Shown here one piece after another: positions 25,137 to 32,784 of a stretch of 64,000 nucleotides of DNA (position 1 is its first letter; the number at the start of each line of letters is the position of its first letter). The notes under the pieces are model-generated. The model had not been told where the DNA came from, made no database searches, and was given only the letters and a program-made list of their open reading frames with translations. Made by a program: the position numbers and the translations under genes. Source of the DNA: Azospirillum melinis (GTDB taxonomy: Bacteria; Pseudomonadota; Alphaproteobacteria; Azospirillales; Azospirillaceae); assembly GCF_013340935.1 (NCBI RefSeq), contig NZ_WHOS01000002.1, positions 281,133-345,132 on the forward strand, read 5' to 3'.

Positions 25137-25676
25137 ATGAGCCGATTCTTCGGCCAGATCCGTCAGGCTGGCTACGTCGTGCGCGACATCGAAGCCGCCA
25201 TGGACTATTGGAGCCGCACGCTCGGCATCGGCCCCTGGTTCTACAACGAGCGGGTTCCGATCCGGAACTACAGCTACCGCGGCGAATCCTACGAGGTTCA
25301 CAATTCGGTGGCGCTGGCCAACTCCGGCCCGCTGCAGATGGAGCTGATCCAGACCCGCAACGACGCGCCGTCGATGTACCGCGACTTCCTCCAGGCCGGG
25401 AACACCGGGCTGCAGCATGTCGCCTACTGGACCGAGGATTACGACGCCGATCTGGAGCGTCTGCTGGCGCAGGGCTTCAAGCCGGTGATGAGCGGCGAGG
25501 TCGGCGAGAAGGGCCGCTTCATCTATTTCGACACCGAATACCACCCCGGCACGGTGATCGAGCTGTCGGAGGTCGCCGGGCCGAAGGGCAAGATGTTCGA
25601 CCTGATCCGCGAGGCGTCGATGGGCTGGGACGGCAGCGACCCGGTGCGGCCCTTCCCGGACCTGAGCAAGCTGTAA
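25137..25676 (+). CDS. VOC-superfamily protein (glyoxalase/dioxygenase fold)
   Basis: 179 residues forming two beta-alpha-beta-beta-beta modules. Module one starts IRQAGYVVRDIEAAMDYWSRTLGIGPWF; the metal-binding His usually seen just before the first strand is absent there. Module two has LQHVAYWTEDYDADLERLLAQG with a His and TVIELSEV with a Glu, both usual ligand positions. GGAG lies 8 bases before the ATG. VOC proteins catalyse isomerisations, epimerisations and ring or C-C cleavage. Its place between an acid-sugar transporter and an RLP suggests it acts on a 2- or 3-keto acid sugar, possibly as an isomerase; this is inference. Confidence 0.85.
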   Translation: MSRFFGQIRQAGYVVRDIEAAMDYWSRTLGIGPWFYNERVPIRNYSYRGESYEVHNSVALANSGPLQMELIQTRNDAPSMYRDFLQAGNTGLQHVAYWTEDYDADLERLLAQGFKPVMSGEVGEKGRFIYFDTEYHPGTVIELSEVAGPKGKMFDLIREASMGWDGSDPVRPFPDLSKL

Positions 25677-25688
25677 GGGGCGGCCGAC

Positions 25689-26969
25689 ATGCACGCCGAC
25701 CGCATCGAAGCCACATATCTGATCGAAACCCCCCTCGCCCCGGCCAAGGTGGCCGAGGTGATGGCGGGGGAGCAGTCCTGCGGCACCTTCACCCGCGTCC
25801 ATGGCGAAACCGACGACCTGCGGGCCCGCGCCCGCGCCATCGTCGAATCGGTGGAAAAGCTGGAGGTCGCCGAGACCCCCGCCCTGCCGAATACTTGGCT
25901 GGAGCGGCAGCGCAACCCCGGTCCCTGGCAGCGGGCGCGCGTCACCATCTCCTTCCCCACCGCCAACATCGGCGCCAATCTGCCGACGCTGGCGGCGACG
26001 GTCGCCGGCAACCTCTATGATTTGGGCGAGGTGACGGGGCTGCGGCTGGAGAGCTTGCGCATCCCGCAGGACTACCGTGCGCAGTTCGACCTGCCGCGCC
26101 ACGGCGTCGCCGGCACAAGGCGGCTGACCGGGGTGGCGGACGGGCCGCTGGTCGGCTCGATCATCAAGCCGAATGTCGGGCTGTCGGCCGAAGAGACCGG
26201 CGAGCTGGTCGGCACGCTGTGCGCCGCCGGGCTGGACTTCATCAAGGACGACGAGATCTGCGCCGATCCGGCCCATGCGCCGCTGGCCCAACGCATCCCG
26301 GCGGTGATGGACCGGGTGCGCCGCCACCAGGACCGCACCGGCAAGCATGTGATGGTCGCCTTCAACATCACCGACGAGACCGACGCCATGCGCCGCCACG
26401 CCGATCTGGTGGAGCGCGAGGGCGGGTCCTGCATCATGGTCAGCCTGAACTGGTGCGGCTATTCGGCGGTGCAGACCCTGCGCCGGCACAGCGGGCTGGC
26501 GCTGCACGGCCACCGCAACGGCTTCGGCGCCCTGTCGCGCCATCCGCTGCTGGGCATCGGCTTCGACGCCTATCAGGCGCTGTGGCGGCTGACGGGCGTG
26601 GACCACATGCATGTCCACGGGCTGAACGGCAAGTTCGCCCAGCCCGACGCGGAGGTGATCGAGGGCGCGCGGGCCTGTCTGGCGCCGCTGGCGGCGGATG
26701 CGGCGGACGGTTCCGACGCCGTGATGCCGGCCTTCTCCTCCGGGCAATGGGCCGGCACGGTGCCGGTCACCTGGGAGGCGGTGGGGACCGCCGATCTGAT
26801 GTTCATGTCCGGCGGCGGCATCATGGCCCATCCCGACGGGCCGGCGGCCGGCGTGCGGAGCATCCGGCAGGCCTGGGACGCCGTGCGGGCCGGACGCACG
26901 CTGGACGAAGCGGCGGCGGGGCAGTCGGAGCTGCGGCGGTCGCTCGACTTCTTCGGAAAGAAGGGCTGA
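25689..26969 (+). CDS. RuBisCO-like protein (RLP), probable acid-sugar phosphate decarboxylase/hydrolase
   Basis: 426-residue RuBisCO large-subunit homologue. The carbamylated-Lys motif is present as GLDFIKDDE at residues 181-189 (Lys186 with Asp187-Asp188-Glu189). Loop residue Lys160 is kept in SIIKPNVGLS, but the second Lys of RuBisCO (IKPK) is Asn, so ribulose bisphosphate carboxylation is unlikely. Later HGHRNGFGA aligns with the substrate His-Arg region. RLPs beside DUF1537 kinases are known for 3-oxo-isoapionate 4-phosphate decarboxylase or transcarboxylase/hydrolase (OiaX, OiaT) in D-apionate catabolism. That gene order fits here; which of the two activities applies cannot be decided. 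Confidence 0.88.
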   Translation: MHADRIEATYLIETPLAPAKVAEVMAGEQSCGTFTRVHGETDDLRARARAIVESVEKLEVAETPALPNTWLERQRNPGPWQRARVTISFPTANIGANLPTLAATVAGNLYDLGEVTGLRLESLRIPQDYRAQFDLPRHGVAGTRRLTGVADGPLVGSIIKPNVGLSAEETGELVGTLCAAGLDFIKDDEICADPAHAPLAQRIPAVMDRVRRHQDRTGKHVMVAFNITDETDAMRRHADLVEREGGSCIMVSLNWCGYSAVQTLRRHSGLALHGHRNGFGALSRHPLLGIGFDAYQALWRLTGVDHMHVHGLNGKFAQPDAEVIEGARACLAPLAADAADGSDAVMPAFSSGQWAGTVPVTWEAVGTADLMFMSGGGIMAHPDGPAAGVRSIRQAWDAVRAGRTLDEAAAGQSELRRSLDFFGKKG

Positions 26970-26974
26970 GGGCG

Positions 26975-28276
26975 ATGGCGGCGACTCCCCGACTGGGCTG
27001 GTACGGCGACGACTTCACCGGGGCGACCGACACGCTGGCAGCATTGGCGAAGGCCGGGCAGCGGGCGCTGCTGTTCCTCGACGTGCCGGACGTCGCCCGG
27101 TTGGGGGAGGCCGGGCCGCTCGACGCGGTGGGCATCGCCGGGGCGGCGCGCAGCATGGCGCCGGACGCCATGCGGGCGGAGCTGGAGCCAGTCGGCCATT
27201 TCTTCGCCGCACTCGGCGTGCCGGTGATGCATTACAAATGCTGCTCCACCTTCGACAGCGCAGCCCATGTCGGCAGCATCGGCGAGGCGGTGCGGACGCT
27301 CGCCCCGCATTTCCCCAACCGCTTCCGCCCGGTGGTGGGCGGGCAGCCGAACATCGGGCGCTATTGCCTGTTCAGCACTCTGTTCGCGGCGGCGGGCACC
27401 GGCGGGGTGGTGCATCGCATCGACCGCCACCCGACGATGAGCGTCCATCCCGTCACCCCGATGGCGGAGGCCGACCTGCGCCGGCATCTCGCCGCACAGG
27501 GGCTGGAGGGGATGGCGGCGCTGCATTTCCCGGATTACGGGATGGACGGCGATGCGCTCGACGGGCGGCTGGACAGTCTGGTGGCGGCGGGGGCGGCGGC
27601 GCTGCTGCTGGACGTGGCGCGTAGCGAGGATCTGGCTGTTATCGGACGGCTGATCTGGGAACGGGCCGAGCGCGAGGCGTTGCTGGCGGTCGGGCCGAGC
27701 AGCGTGGCGCAGGCGCTGGTCGCGCATTGGAACGCCGGCTCCGATGCACGGGTGGCGGCGGAGGTGCCACTGGCTGCAGCGGACAGGCCGGTCTTCCTGA
27801 TGGCCGGCAGCCTGTCGCCGGTGACGCGGCGGCAGATCGAGGCGGCGGGGTCCTACAGGCGCATCCAGGCCGATGCGGCGGCGCTGTGCGGCGATCCCGG
27901 CTATGCGGAAACGCTGTTGGGGGAGGTGGCGGGCTCGCTGGCGGACGGGCGCCACACGCTGGTGTGGACGGCACCGGCGGAATCCGGGACGGCGGACACC
28001 GCCCAGGCCGGGCGGGTTGCGGCGGCGACGGCGGATTTCGTCGCGGCGGTGCTGCGGCGAGTGGCCGTGCGCCGGGTCGGCATCGCCGGCGGCGACACCT
28101 CAAGCCTCGCGGTGCGGGCGCTGGGGTGCTGGGGCCTGTCCTACCGCTGCACGCTGGCGCCGGGAGTTACCGTCAGCCGCACCCATGCCGACGACCCTGC
28201 GGTCGATGGGCTGGAGCTGATGCTGAAGGGCGGGCAGATGGGCGGCGAGGATCTGTTCGAGCGGTTGCTGGGGTAA
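26975..28276 (+). CDS. oiaK: Four-carbon acid sugar kinase family protein (DUF1537), probable 3-oxo-isoapionate kinase
   Basis: 433 residues with the two-domain DUF1537 fold. The N-terminal substrate motif WYGDDFTGATDT is at residues 9-20, and the C-terminal ATP domain has VGIAGGDTSSLAVRAL and ends MLKGGQMGGEDLFERLLG, the family hallmark. The start lies 5 bases after the RLP stop, so the two are surely cotranscribed. Family members phosphorylate acid sugars such as D-erythronate, D-threonate and 3-oxo-isoapionate. The RLP partner makes OiaK the best match. The product would be the RLP substrate, giving a two-step route to a triose- or tetrose-level phosphate. Confidence 0.82.
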   Translation: MAATPRLGWYGDDFTGATDTLAALAKAGQRALLFLDVPDVARLGEAGPLDAVGIAGAARSMAPDAMRAELEPVGHFFAALGVPVMHYKCCSTFDSAAHVGSIGEAVRTLAPHFPNRFRPVVGGQPNIGRYCLFSTLFAAAGTGGVVHRIDRHPTMSVHPVTPMAEADLRRHLAAQGLEGMAALHFPDYGMDGDALDGRLDSLVAAGAAALLLDVARSEDLAVIGRLIWERAEREALLAVGPSSVAQALVAHWNAGSDARVAAEVPLAAADRPVFLMAGSLSPVTRRQIEAAGSYRRIQADAAALCGDPGYAETLLGEVAGSLADGRHTLVWTAPAESGTADTAQAGRVAAATADFVAAVLRRVAVRRVGIAGGDTSSLAVRALGCWGLSYRCTLAPGVTVSRTHADDPAVDGLELMLKGGQMGGEDLFERLLG

Positions 28277-28278
28277 GG

Positions 28279-28300
28279 CCCTCTCCCCGAGGGGAGAGGG
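28279..28300. terminator. CCCTCTCCCC hairpin between converging operons
   Basis: Perfect 10-base arms CCCTCTCCCC and GGGGAGAGGG with a two-base GA centre. It separates the end of the TRAP-RLP operon from the end of the minus-strand oxidase operon, so it may work as a bidirectional terminator. The same motif family occurs at 17648 and 34297, so it could equally be a dispersed repeat unit. Confidence 0.5.
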
Positions 28301-28319
28301 AGCCTTCCGCGGTCGCCGA

Positions 28320-28667
28320 TCACACGGCCGCGGTGACGACCACTTCGATCAGGATTTCCGGCTTGCCGAGATCGGCGACGCCGATGGTGGCGCGGGCCGG
28401 CAGGTCGTTGCCGTCCAGCCAGGACAGCCACGCGTCGTTCATCTCGTCCTTCAGGCCCATGTTGGTGATGAAGAGCTGGGCGGACAGCAGCTTGGTCTTG
28501 TCGCTGCCGGCCAACGCCAGCACCTGGTCGAGCTTGCCGCAGATCTGCGTGACCTGGCCGCCCATGCCGACGCTGACGTCGTCGGCGATGATGCCGCCGA
28601 GATAGGCCGTGCCGTTGTTGACGACGACGCGGTGCATGATCCTGGTCTTCTCGATGCGCTTGATCAC
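28320..28667 (-). CDS. RidA/YjgF family enamine/imine deaminase-like protein
   Basis: 115 residues from a GTG with AAGGAG 9 bases before it. The YjgF fold is clear: HRVVVNNGTAYLGGIIADD, QVTQICGKLDQVLALAGSDKTKLLSAQLFI and LPARATIGVADLGKPEILIEVVV. Arg92 in the ARATI motif is the residue that binds the substrate carboxylate in RidA. RidA proteins hydrolyse reactive imino or enamino acids made by PLP enzymes or amino-acid oxidases. This is the last gene of the oxidase operon, and a paralogue sits two genes upstream, which supports imine formation by the linked flavoproteins. Confidence 0.9.
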   Translation of the reverse strand: MIKRIEKTRIMHRVVVNNGTAYLGGIIADDVSVGMGGQVTQICGKLDQVLALAGSDKTKLLSAQLFITNMGLKDEMNDAWLSWLDGNDLPARATIGVADLGKPEILIEVVVTAAV

Positions 28668-28699
28668 GGGAAACTGCTCCTTGGTTTTTGTAAAAGAAC

Positions 28700-29464
28700 T
28701 CAGGGGGTGATGGAGAAATCGACGTAGCGGGCGGCGATGCGCGCCAGCGTGCCGTCCTGCACGACCGCGCGGATCGCCTCGTCGAAGGACTGCTTCAGCG
28801 CGCTGTCCTCCTTGCGCAGCCCGACGCCGATGCCGGGGCCGAACACCTCGGCGTCGATCACCGGCTGGCCGACCAGCTTGACCGACTTGCCGCCGTCGCC
28901 CTTCACCCAGTCGGACGCGGTGGCGCCGGTGGTGATGGCGGCGTCGAGCCGCCCGGCCTTCAGATCGGCCAGCAGGTTCGACGCGGTGTCGTAGGTCTTC
29001 AGCGTCGCGTCGCTGCCGAGATGCTTCTCGACATAGCGGGAATGGGTGGTGGAGACCTGGGCGCCGATGGTCTTGCCGCGCAGGCTGGCCGGCGAGCCGT
29101 CGATGGCGGAGCTGGCCGGCGCCACGAAATAGGCCGGCACCACCATGTAGGGGGTGGAGAAGCCGATGGCCTTCGCCCGTTCCGGCGTGATGTTCATCGT
29201 CGCCATGATGGCGTCGTACTTCTTCGCCAGCAGACCCGGAATGATGCCGTCCCATTCCTGCGCCACGACGGTGCAGGGACGCTTCATCCGCTCGCAGAGC
29301 GCGTTGGCAAGGTCGACCTCCAGCCCCGCCACCTTGCCGTCGGGCTGGGTGACGTTGAAGGGCGGATAGGCGCCCTCGGTGGCGATGCGGATCTCCTGCG
29401 CGGCGGCGACGCCGCCGGACGCAAGCAAGAGGAGGGCGGCAACGCCCGTGACGAGGCGCTTCAT
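28700..29464 (-). CDS. Polar amino-acid ABC transporter substrate-binding protein
   Basis: 254 residues with an N-terminal secretion signal of about 22 residues ending ...GVAAAQ. The mature part has the SBP_bac_3 pattern EIRIATEGAYPPFNV, GLEVDLANALCERM, AQEWDGIIPGLLAKKYDAIMATMNITPERAKAIGFSTPY and ARYVDFSI at the end. Such proteins bind amino acids, opines or polar amines in the periplasm. The gene lies between two RidA genes, but no permease or ATPase of the same class is nearby. It may serve a transporter elsewhere. Opine or arginine-like ligands fit the neighbourhood. Confidence 0.88.
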   Translation of the reverse strand: MKRLVTGVAALLLLASGGVAAAQEIRIATEGAYPPFNVTQPDGKVAGLEVDLANALCERMKRPCTVVAQEWDGIIPGLLAKKYDAIMATMNITPERAKAIGFSTPYMVVPAYFVAPASSAIDGSPASLRGKTIGAQVSTTHSRYVEKHLGSDATLKTYDTASNLLADLKAGRLDAAITTGATASDWVKGDGGKSVKLVGQPVIDAEVFGPGIGVGLRKEDSALKQSFDEAIRAVVQDGTLARIAARYVDFSITP

Positions 29465-29497
29465 GGCAGGCTCCGGAAGTGGCGAAGGTGGGTGGGG

Positions 29498-29845
29498 TTA
29501 GAGCCCCGCGACGACCACGATCTCGACCAGGATCGACGGGTCGGCCAGGCGGGCCTCGACCGTCGCGCGGGCGGGCGGGTTGGCCTTGTCGACCCAGGCG
29601 TCCCAGGCGGCGTTCATCTCGGGGAAAGTGGCGATGTCGGCGAGATAGACCGTGGCGGTCAGGAGGTTGCTCTTCGACGTGCCGGCCTCGGCCAGCAGGG
29701 CGTCTATCTGACGCAGCACGTCGCGGGTCTGCGCCTCGACCGTGGTGGACCCGTCGTCGACGATCTGGCCGGCGAGATAGACGGTGTCCTTGTGGATGAC
29801 CATGTCGCAGAGGCGCGGGGTCAGGTGGAAGCGCTGGATCGTCAC
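29498..29845 (-). CDS. Second RidA/YjgF family protein
   Basis: 115 residues from a GTG with GGAG 10 bases before it. Same fold and length as the paralogue at 28320: DMVIHKDTVYLAGQIVDD, DVLRQIDALLAEAGTSKSNLLTATVYLADIATFPEMN and PPARATVEARLADPSILVEIVVVA, with the carboxylate-binding Arg in ARATV. Two RidA proteins in one operon suggest two different imine products or two cellular sites. It follows the flavoprotein gene by 20 bases and is cotranscribed with it. Confidence 0.9.
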   Translation of the reverse strand: MTIQRFHLTPRLCDMVIHKDTVYLAGQIVDDGSTTVEAQTRDVLRQIDALLAEAGTSKSNLLTATVYLADIATFPEMNAAWDAWVDKANPPARATVEARLADPSILVEIVVVAGL

Positions 29846-29865
29846 TGTTTCGATGCTCCAAAGGG

Positions 29866-31008
29866 TCAGGCGGCGAAGCGGCCGATGCTGAAAGGGGCGA
29901 TGGGCAGGTCGGTGGCCCCGCCCGTGATCAGGTCGGCGGTGATGCGCCCGACAATAGGGCCAAGCTGGAAGCCGTGCGCGGAGAAACCGAAGGAATGGTA
30001 GAGATCCGGCTCGGTGCCGCTGGGGCCGATCACCGGGATCTGGTCCGGCATCCGCGCCTCGATCCCCGCCCAGGAACGGACGATGGTGGCGCCGCGCATG
30101 CACGGGAACAGGTCCCACACCGTGCGGGCATTGACCGACACCTGCGAGAAATCCAGCTCCGTCCGGTTCTCGTCGCGCACCGCCCGGCCGAGCAGACCAC
30201 CGCCGATCAGCACGGTGCCGTTGGGAAACTGCTTGAAGGACAGGGTGCGGCCGGTCGCCCCCACCACCGGCTTGATGAAGGGGGCGACGCGGGCGGTGAT
30301 CATCAGCATGGGGGCTATGACCTCCAGCGGCACCGGCTCCCCCGCCTGCGCTGCGATGCGGTCGGCCCAGGCCCCGGCGGCGTTCACCACCACCGGGGCC
30401 TCGAATTTCTCGCCGTCGGCGGTCTCGACGGTCCACAGGCCGCCCCGGCGGGCCAGCCGGGTGACCGTTCCGCCTTCCTGGAAGCGGGCGCCCAGCGCGA
30501 TGGCCTTGCGGCGGAAGGCGAAGGTGGTGCGGAAGGGGATCGCCGCCCCGTCGCCGCGCGACACCAGCGCGCCGACGCAGTGATCGGCGATGGCCGGCAC
30601 CAGCGCGCGCAGTTCGTCCTGCCCGACCACTTCCTCGTGGGTGAAGCCCAGCGCGTTCAGCTCGGCGACGCGGGCGTGCGAAGTCGCCAGCTCCGCCTCG
30701 CTCTCCGCCACCTTGATCTGGCCGTGGCTCTCGAAACCGCAATCGTCGTCCACCAGATCCCGGATGCGGTGCCACAGCGCCATAGAGGCGACGGACAGCG
30801 GCACCTCGGCGACATGGCGGCCGAGCTGGCGCACGCCACCCGCATTGACGCCGGAGGCGTGGCGGGCGACATGGTCCTTCTCCAGAACCAGCACGCGGAC
30901 GCCGCGCATCGACAGGTGCAGCGCCGCGGAGCAGCCGTGCAGGCCGCCGCCGATGACGATGACGTCAGGGCAAAGGGAGGCCGGCTTGGTGGAGACGGTC
31001 GCGGTCAT
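29866..31008 (-). CDS. DAO-type FAD-dependent oxidoreductase (opine / D-hydroxyproline oxidase beta-subunit-like)
   Basis: 380-residue flavoprotein. The Rossmann motif VIVIGGGLHGCSAALHLSMRG is near residues 16-36, RHASGVNAGGVRQL follows as expected for DAO/sarcosine-oxidase-type proteins, VVNAAGAWAD near residue 210, and the C-terminal SFGFSAHGFQLGP FAD-contact segment. Heteromeric dehydrogenases of octopine, nopaline, cyanide-forming glycine oxidation and D-hydroxyproline pair such a subunit with an FAD/NAD-type large subunit and a 2Fe-2S protein, both encoded directly upstream here. It oxidises a C-N bond to an imine and passes electrons to the membrane chain. Substrate not readable. Confidence 0.88.
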   Translation of the reverse strand: MTATVSTKPASLCPDVIVIGGGLHGCSAALHLSMRGVRVLVLEKDHVARHASGVNAGGVRQLGRHVAEVPLSVASMALWHRIRDLVDDDCGFESHGQIKVAESEAELATSHARVAELNALGFTHEEVVGQDELRALVPAIADHCVGALVSRGDGAAIPFRTTFAFRRKAIALGARFQEGGTVTRLARRGGLWTVETADGEKFEAPVVVNAAGAWADRIAAQAGEPVPLEVIAPMLMITARVAPFIKPVVGATGRTLSFKQFPNGTVLIGGGLLGRAVRDENRTELDFSQVSVNARTVWDLFPCMRGATIVRSWAGIEARMPDQIPVIGPSGTEPDLYHSFGFSAHGFQLGPIVGRITADLITGGATDLPIAPFSIGRFAA

Positions 31009-31021
31009 CGGGCGCCTCCGG

Positions 31022-32473
31022 TCAGTGCTTGAACACGGCGTCGATGTCGGCGTCGGTCTTCGGCAGGGCCGCCAGCTCGGCCAGCGTGATCGGCTTCACC
31101 GGCGGGCGCAGCCGGTAATAGCCGACCTCCGCCGGGGAGACGCCGCGCTCCGCCGCGATGACCTCGGTTACGGTCGGGCCGCAGAGCCGGCCCTGGCACG
31201 GACCCATGCCGCAGCGCAGGAAGCTCTTGGCCTGGTTGGGACCGGAACAGCCGAGCCGCACCGCTTCGCGCACGGCACCGGCGGTGATCTCCTCGCAGCG
31301 GCAGACGATGGTGTCGTCGGCCGGTGCGCGGAAGGCTTCCGCCGGGGTGTAGAGCGTGTCGAGGAAGGCGCGGCCGGTCAGCGCGCGGTCGAGTGCTGCG
31401 CGATGGGGGGCCGCCGCCTTGTCGCGCTGCTCGCGCCCGATGCGGCCGAGACGGTGCAGGGCGTCGAGCGCGGCCAGCCGGCCGGCCTCCTCCGCCGCGC
31501 GGGCGCCGCCGATGCCGGCGCCGTCGCCGGCCAGCGACACGCCCTCGACCGAGGTGGCGCCCCACTCGTCGGTGGTCGGACGCCAGCAGCGCTGCTGCTC
31601 GTCCCAGCGCTGGGCGCAGCCGGTGGCGTTGGCGAGGTTGAGGTTCGGGATCACGCCATGGTGCAGCAGCAGCGTGTCGGCGGGCAGCCGGTGCTCGGTG
31701 CCGTTGCGGGTGTAGACGACGCTCTTCAACGCGCTGTCCCCGCCGATGGCACCTTCGGCGCGCAAGGCCGTGACGTTGCCGATGACGGTCAGCTTGCGCC
31801 GGACCTCCAGCATCAGCTTCATGCCCTTGCCGAGATAGGGCGAGCGCAGGAATCCCGGCAGCAGCGGCAGGGCGGCGCGCCAGTTCTCCTTCGGGGTGGT
31901 GTCGAGGATGGCGTCGATGCGGGCACCGGCCTGGAGATACTGCCAGGCCAGCAGCCACAGCAGCGGGCCGCTGCCCGCCATCACCGTGGCGCCCGACGGC
32001 ACGAGGCCGGAGGTCTTCAGCAACACCTGCGCCGCACCGGCGCCCAGCACGCCCGGCAGGGTCCAGCCGGGGATCGGGAAGGGCCGTTCCAGGGCGCCGG
32101 TCGCCAGGATGACGTGGCGCACGGTCAGCATCGCCGCCGAACCGTTGCGCGACAGGCCGATCTGGATCGGGCGGTGTCCGTCGGGGGCGTCCTCGCGCGG
32201 GCGGGCGACGCTCCACACAATGGTGCCGGGCCAGTGGGCGGCACCGCTGTCGCGCAGCGGCCCCAGCAGCTCGGCGCCATGCCAGTAATCGGGGCCGAGC
32301 ACCTTGCGGTCGCGAACCGGGGTTTCGGTGACGGCGCGGTAGATCTGGCCGCCCGGCTCCGCCTGCTCGTCGAGCAGGACCACCGACGCGCCCTTGGACG
32401 CGGCCAGCGCGGCAGCGGCGAGGCCGGCCGGACCGGAGCCGACGACGGCGATGTCGAAATCGAACCTGCTCAT
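31022..32473 (-). CDS. FAD/NAD(P)-dependent oxidoreductase with BFD-like 2Fe-2S domain (opine oxidase alpha-subunit-like)
   Basis: 483 residues. The first dinucleotide motif DIAVVGSGPAGLAAAALAA is near the N-terminus, and a second one starts ATVMAGSGPLLWLLAWQYLQAGA. The C-terminus has a BFD-like iron-sulphur domain, VCRCEEITAGAVREAVRLGC followed by LRCGMGPCQGRLCG, as in OoxA/NoxA and HcnB. Start ATG overlaps the end of the 2Fe-2S gene by 4 bases, showing translational coupling. It is the electron-transfer half of a heteromeric amine or amino-acid dehydrogenase together with the small 2Fe-2S protein and a DAO-type subunit. Confidence 0.9.
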   Translation of the reverse strand: MSRFDFDIAVVGSGPAGLAAAALAASKGASVVLLDEQAEPGGQIYRAVTETPVRDRKVLGPDYWHGAELLGPLRDSGAAHWPGTIVWSVARPREDAPDGHRPIQIGLSRNGSAAMLTVRHVILATGALERPFPIPGWTLPGVLGAGAAQVLLKTSGLVPSGATVMAGSGPLLWLLAWQYLQAGARIDAILDTTPKENWRAALPLLPGFLRSPYLGKGMKLMLEVRRKLTVIGNVTALRAEGAIGGDSALKSVVYTRNGTEHRLPADTLLLHHGVIPNLNLANATGCAQRWDEQQRCWRPTTDEWGATSVEGVSLAGDGAGIGGARAAEEAGRLAALDALHRLGRIGREQRDKAAAPHRAALDRALTGRAFLDTLYTPAEAFRAPADDTIVCRCEEITAGAVREAVRLGCSGPNQAKSFLRCGMGPCQGRLCGPTVTEVIAAERGVSPAEVGYYRLRPPVKPITLAELAALPKTDADIDAVFKH

Positions 32474-32784
32474 CGCTCCACCTCGCGCTTGCCGTTCTGG
32501 GTTTCCACCGCCATGCCGGGGGCCACGCGCACCTGACAGCCCTGGCGGTTGCCGGTGCCGTCGATGGTGACGAGGCAGTCGTAGCAGACGCCCATCATGC
32601 AGTAGGGACCGCGCGCAGCACCGCTCACGGCTGTGGTGCGGCAGGCGGTGACGCCGTTCGCCAGCAGGGCGGCGGTGACGCTGTCGCCCGCCCGCGCGCT
32701 GGCCGGACGGCCGTCGATGGTGAAGGAAACCGTCTGCCCTGCTGCGTTGAGGGCGGTCTCGATCTCAGGCAGCCTGCGGAACAT
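32470..32784 (-). CDS. (2Fe-2S)-binding subunit of heteromeric amine/opine dehydrogenase
   Basis: 104 residues. Cys at 48, 62, 67, 70 and 83, with the RGPYCMMGVCYDCLV motif, give the Fer2_4-type cluster of HcnA and opine oxidase gamma subunits. GGGAGG precedes the start. The gene overlaps the preceding flavoprotein gene by 20 bases and the next by 4 bases, so the three are tightly coupled. It relays electrons between the FAD subunits. Length is normal for the family. Confidence 0.9.
   Translation of the reverse strand: MFRRLPEIETALNAAGQTVSFTIDGRPASARAGDSVTAALLANGVTACRTTAVSGAARGPYCMMGVCYDCLVTIDGTGNRQGCQVRVAPGMAVETQNGKREVER

Noticed and set aside
25689..26969. RuBisCO large subunit for CO2 fixation
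   Set aside because: The second Lys of the IKPK loop is Asn, there is no small subunit or phosphoribulokinase, and the neighbours are an acid-sugar kinase and TRAP transporter, so RLP is the better call.
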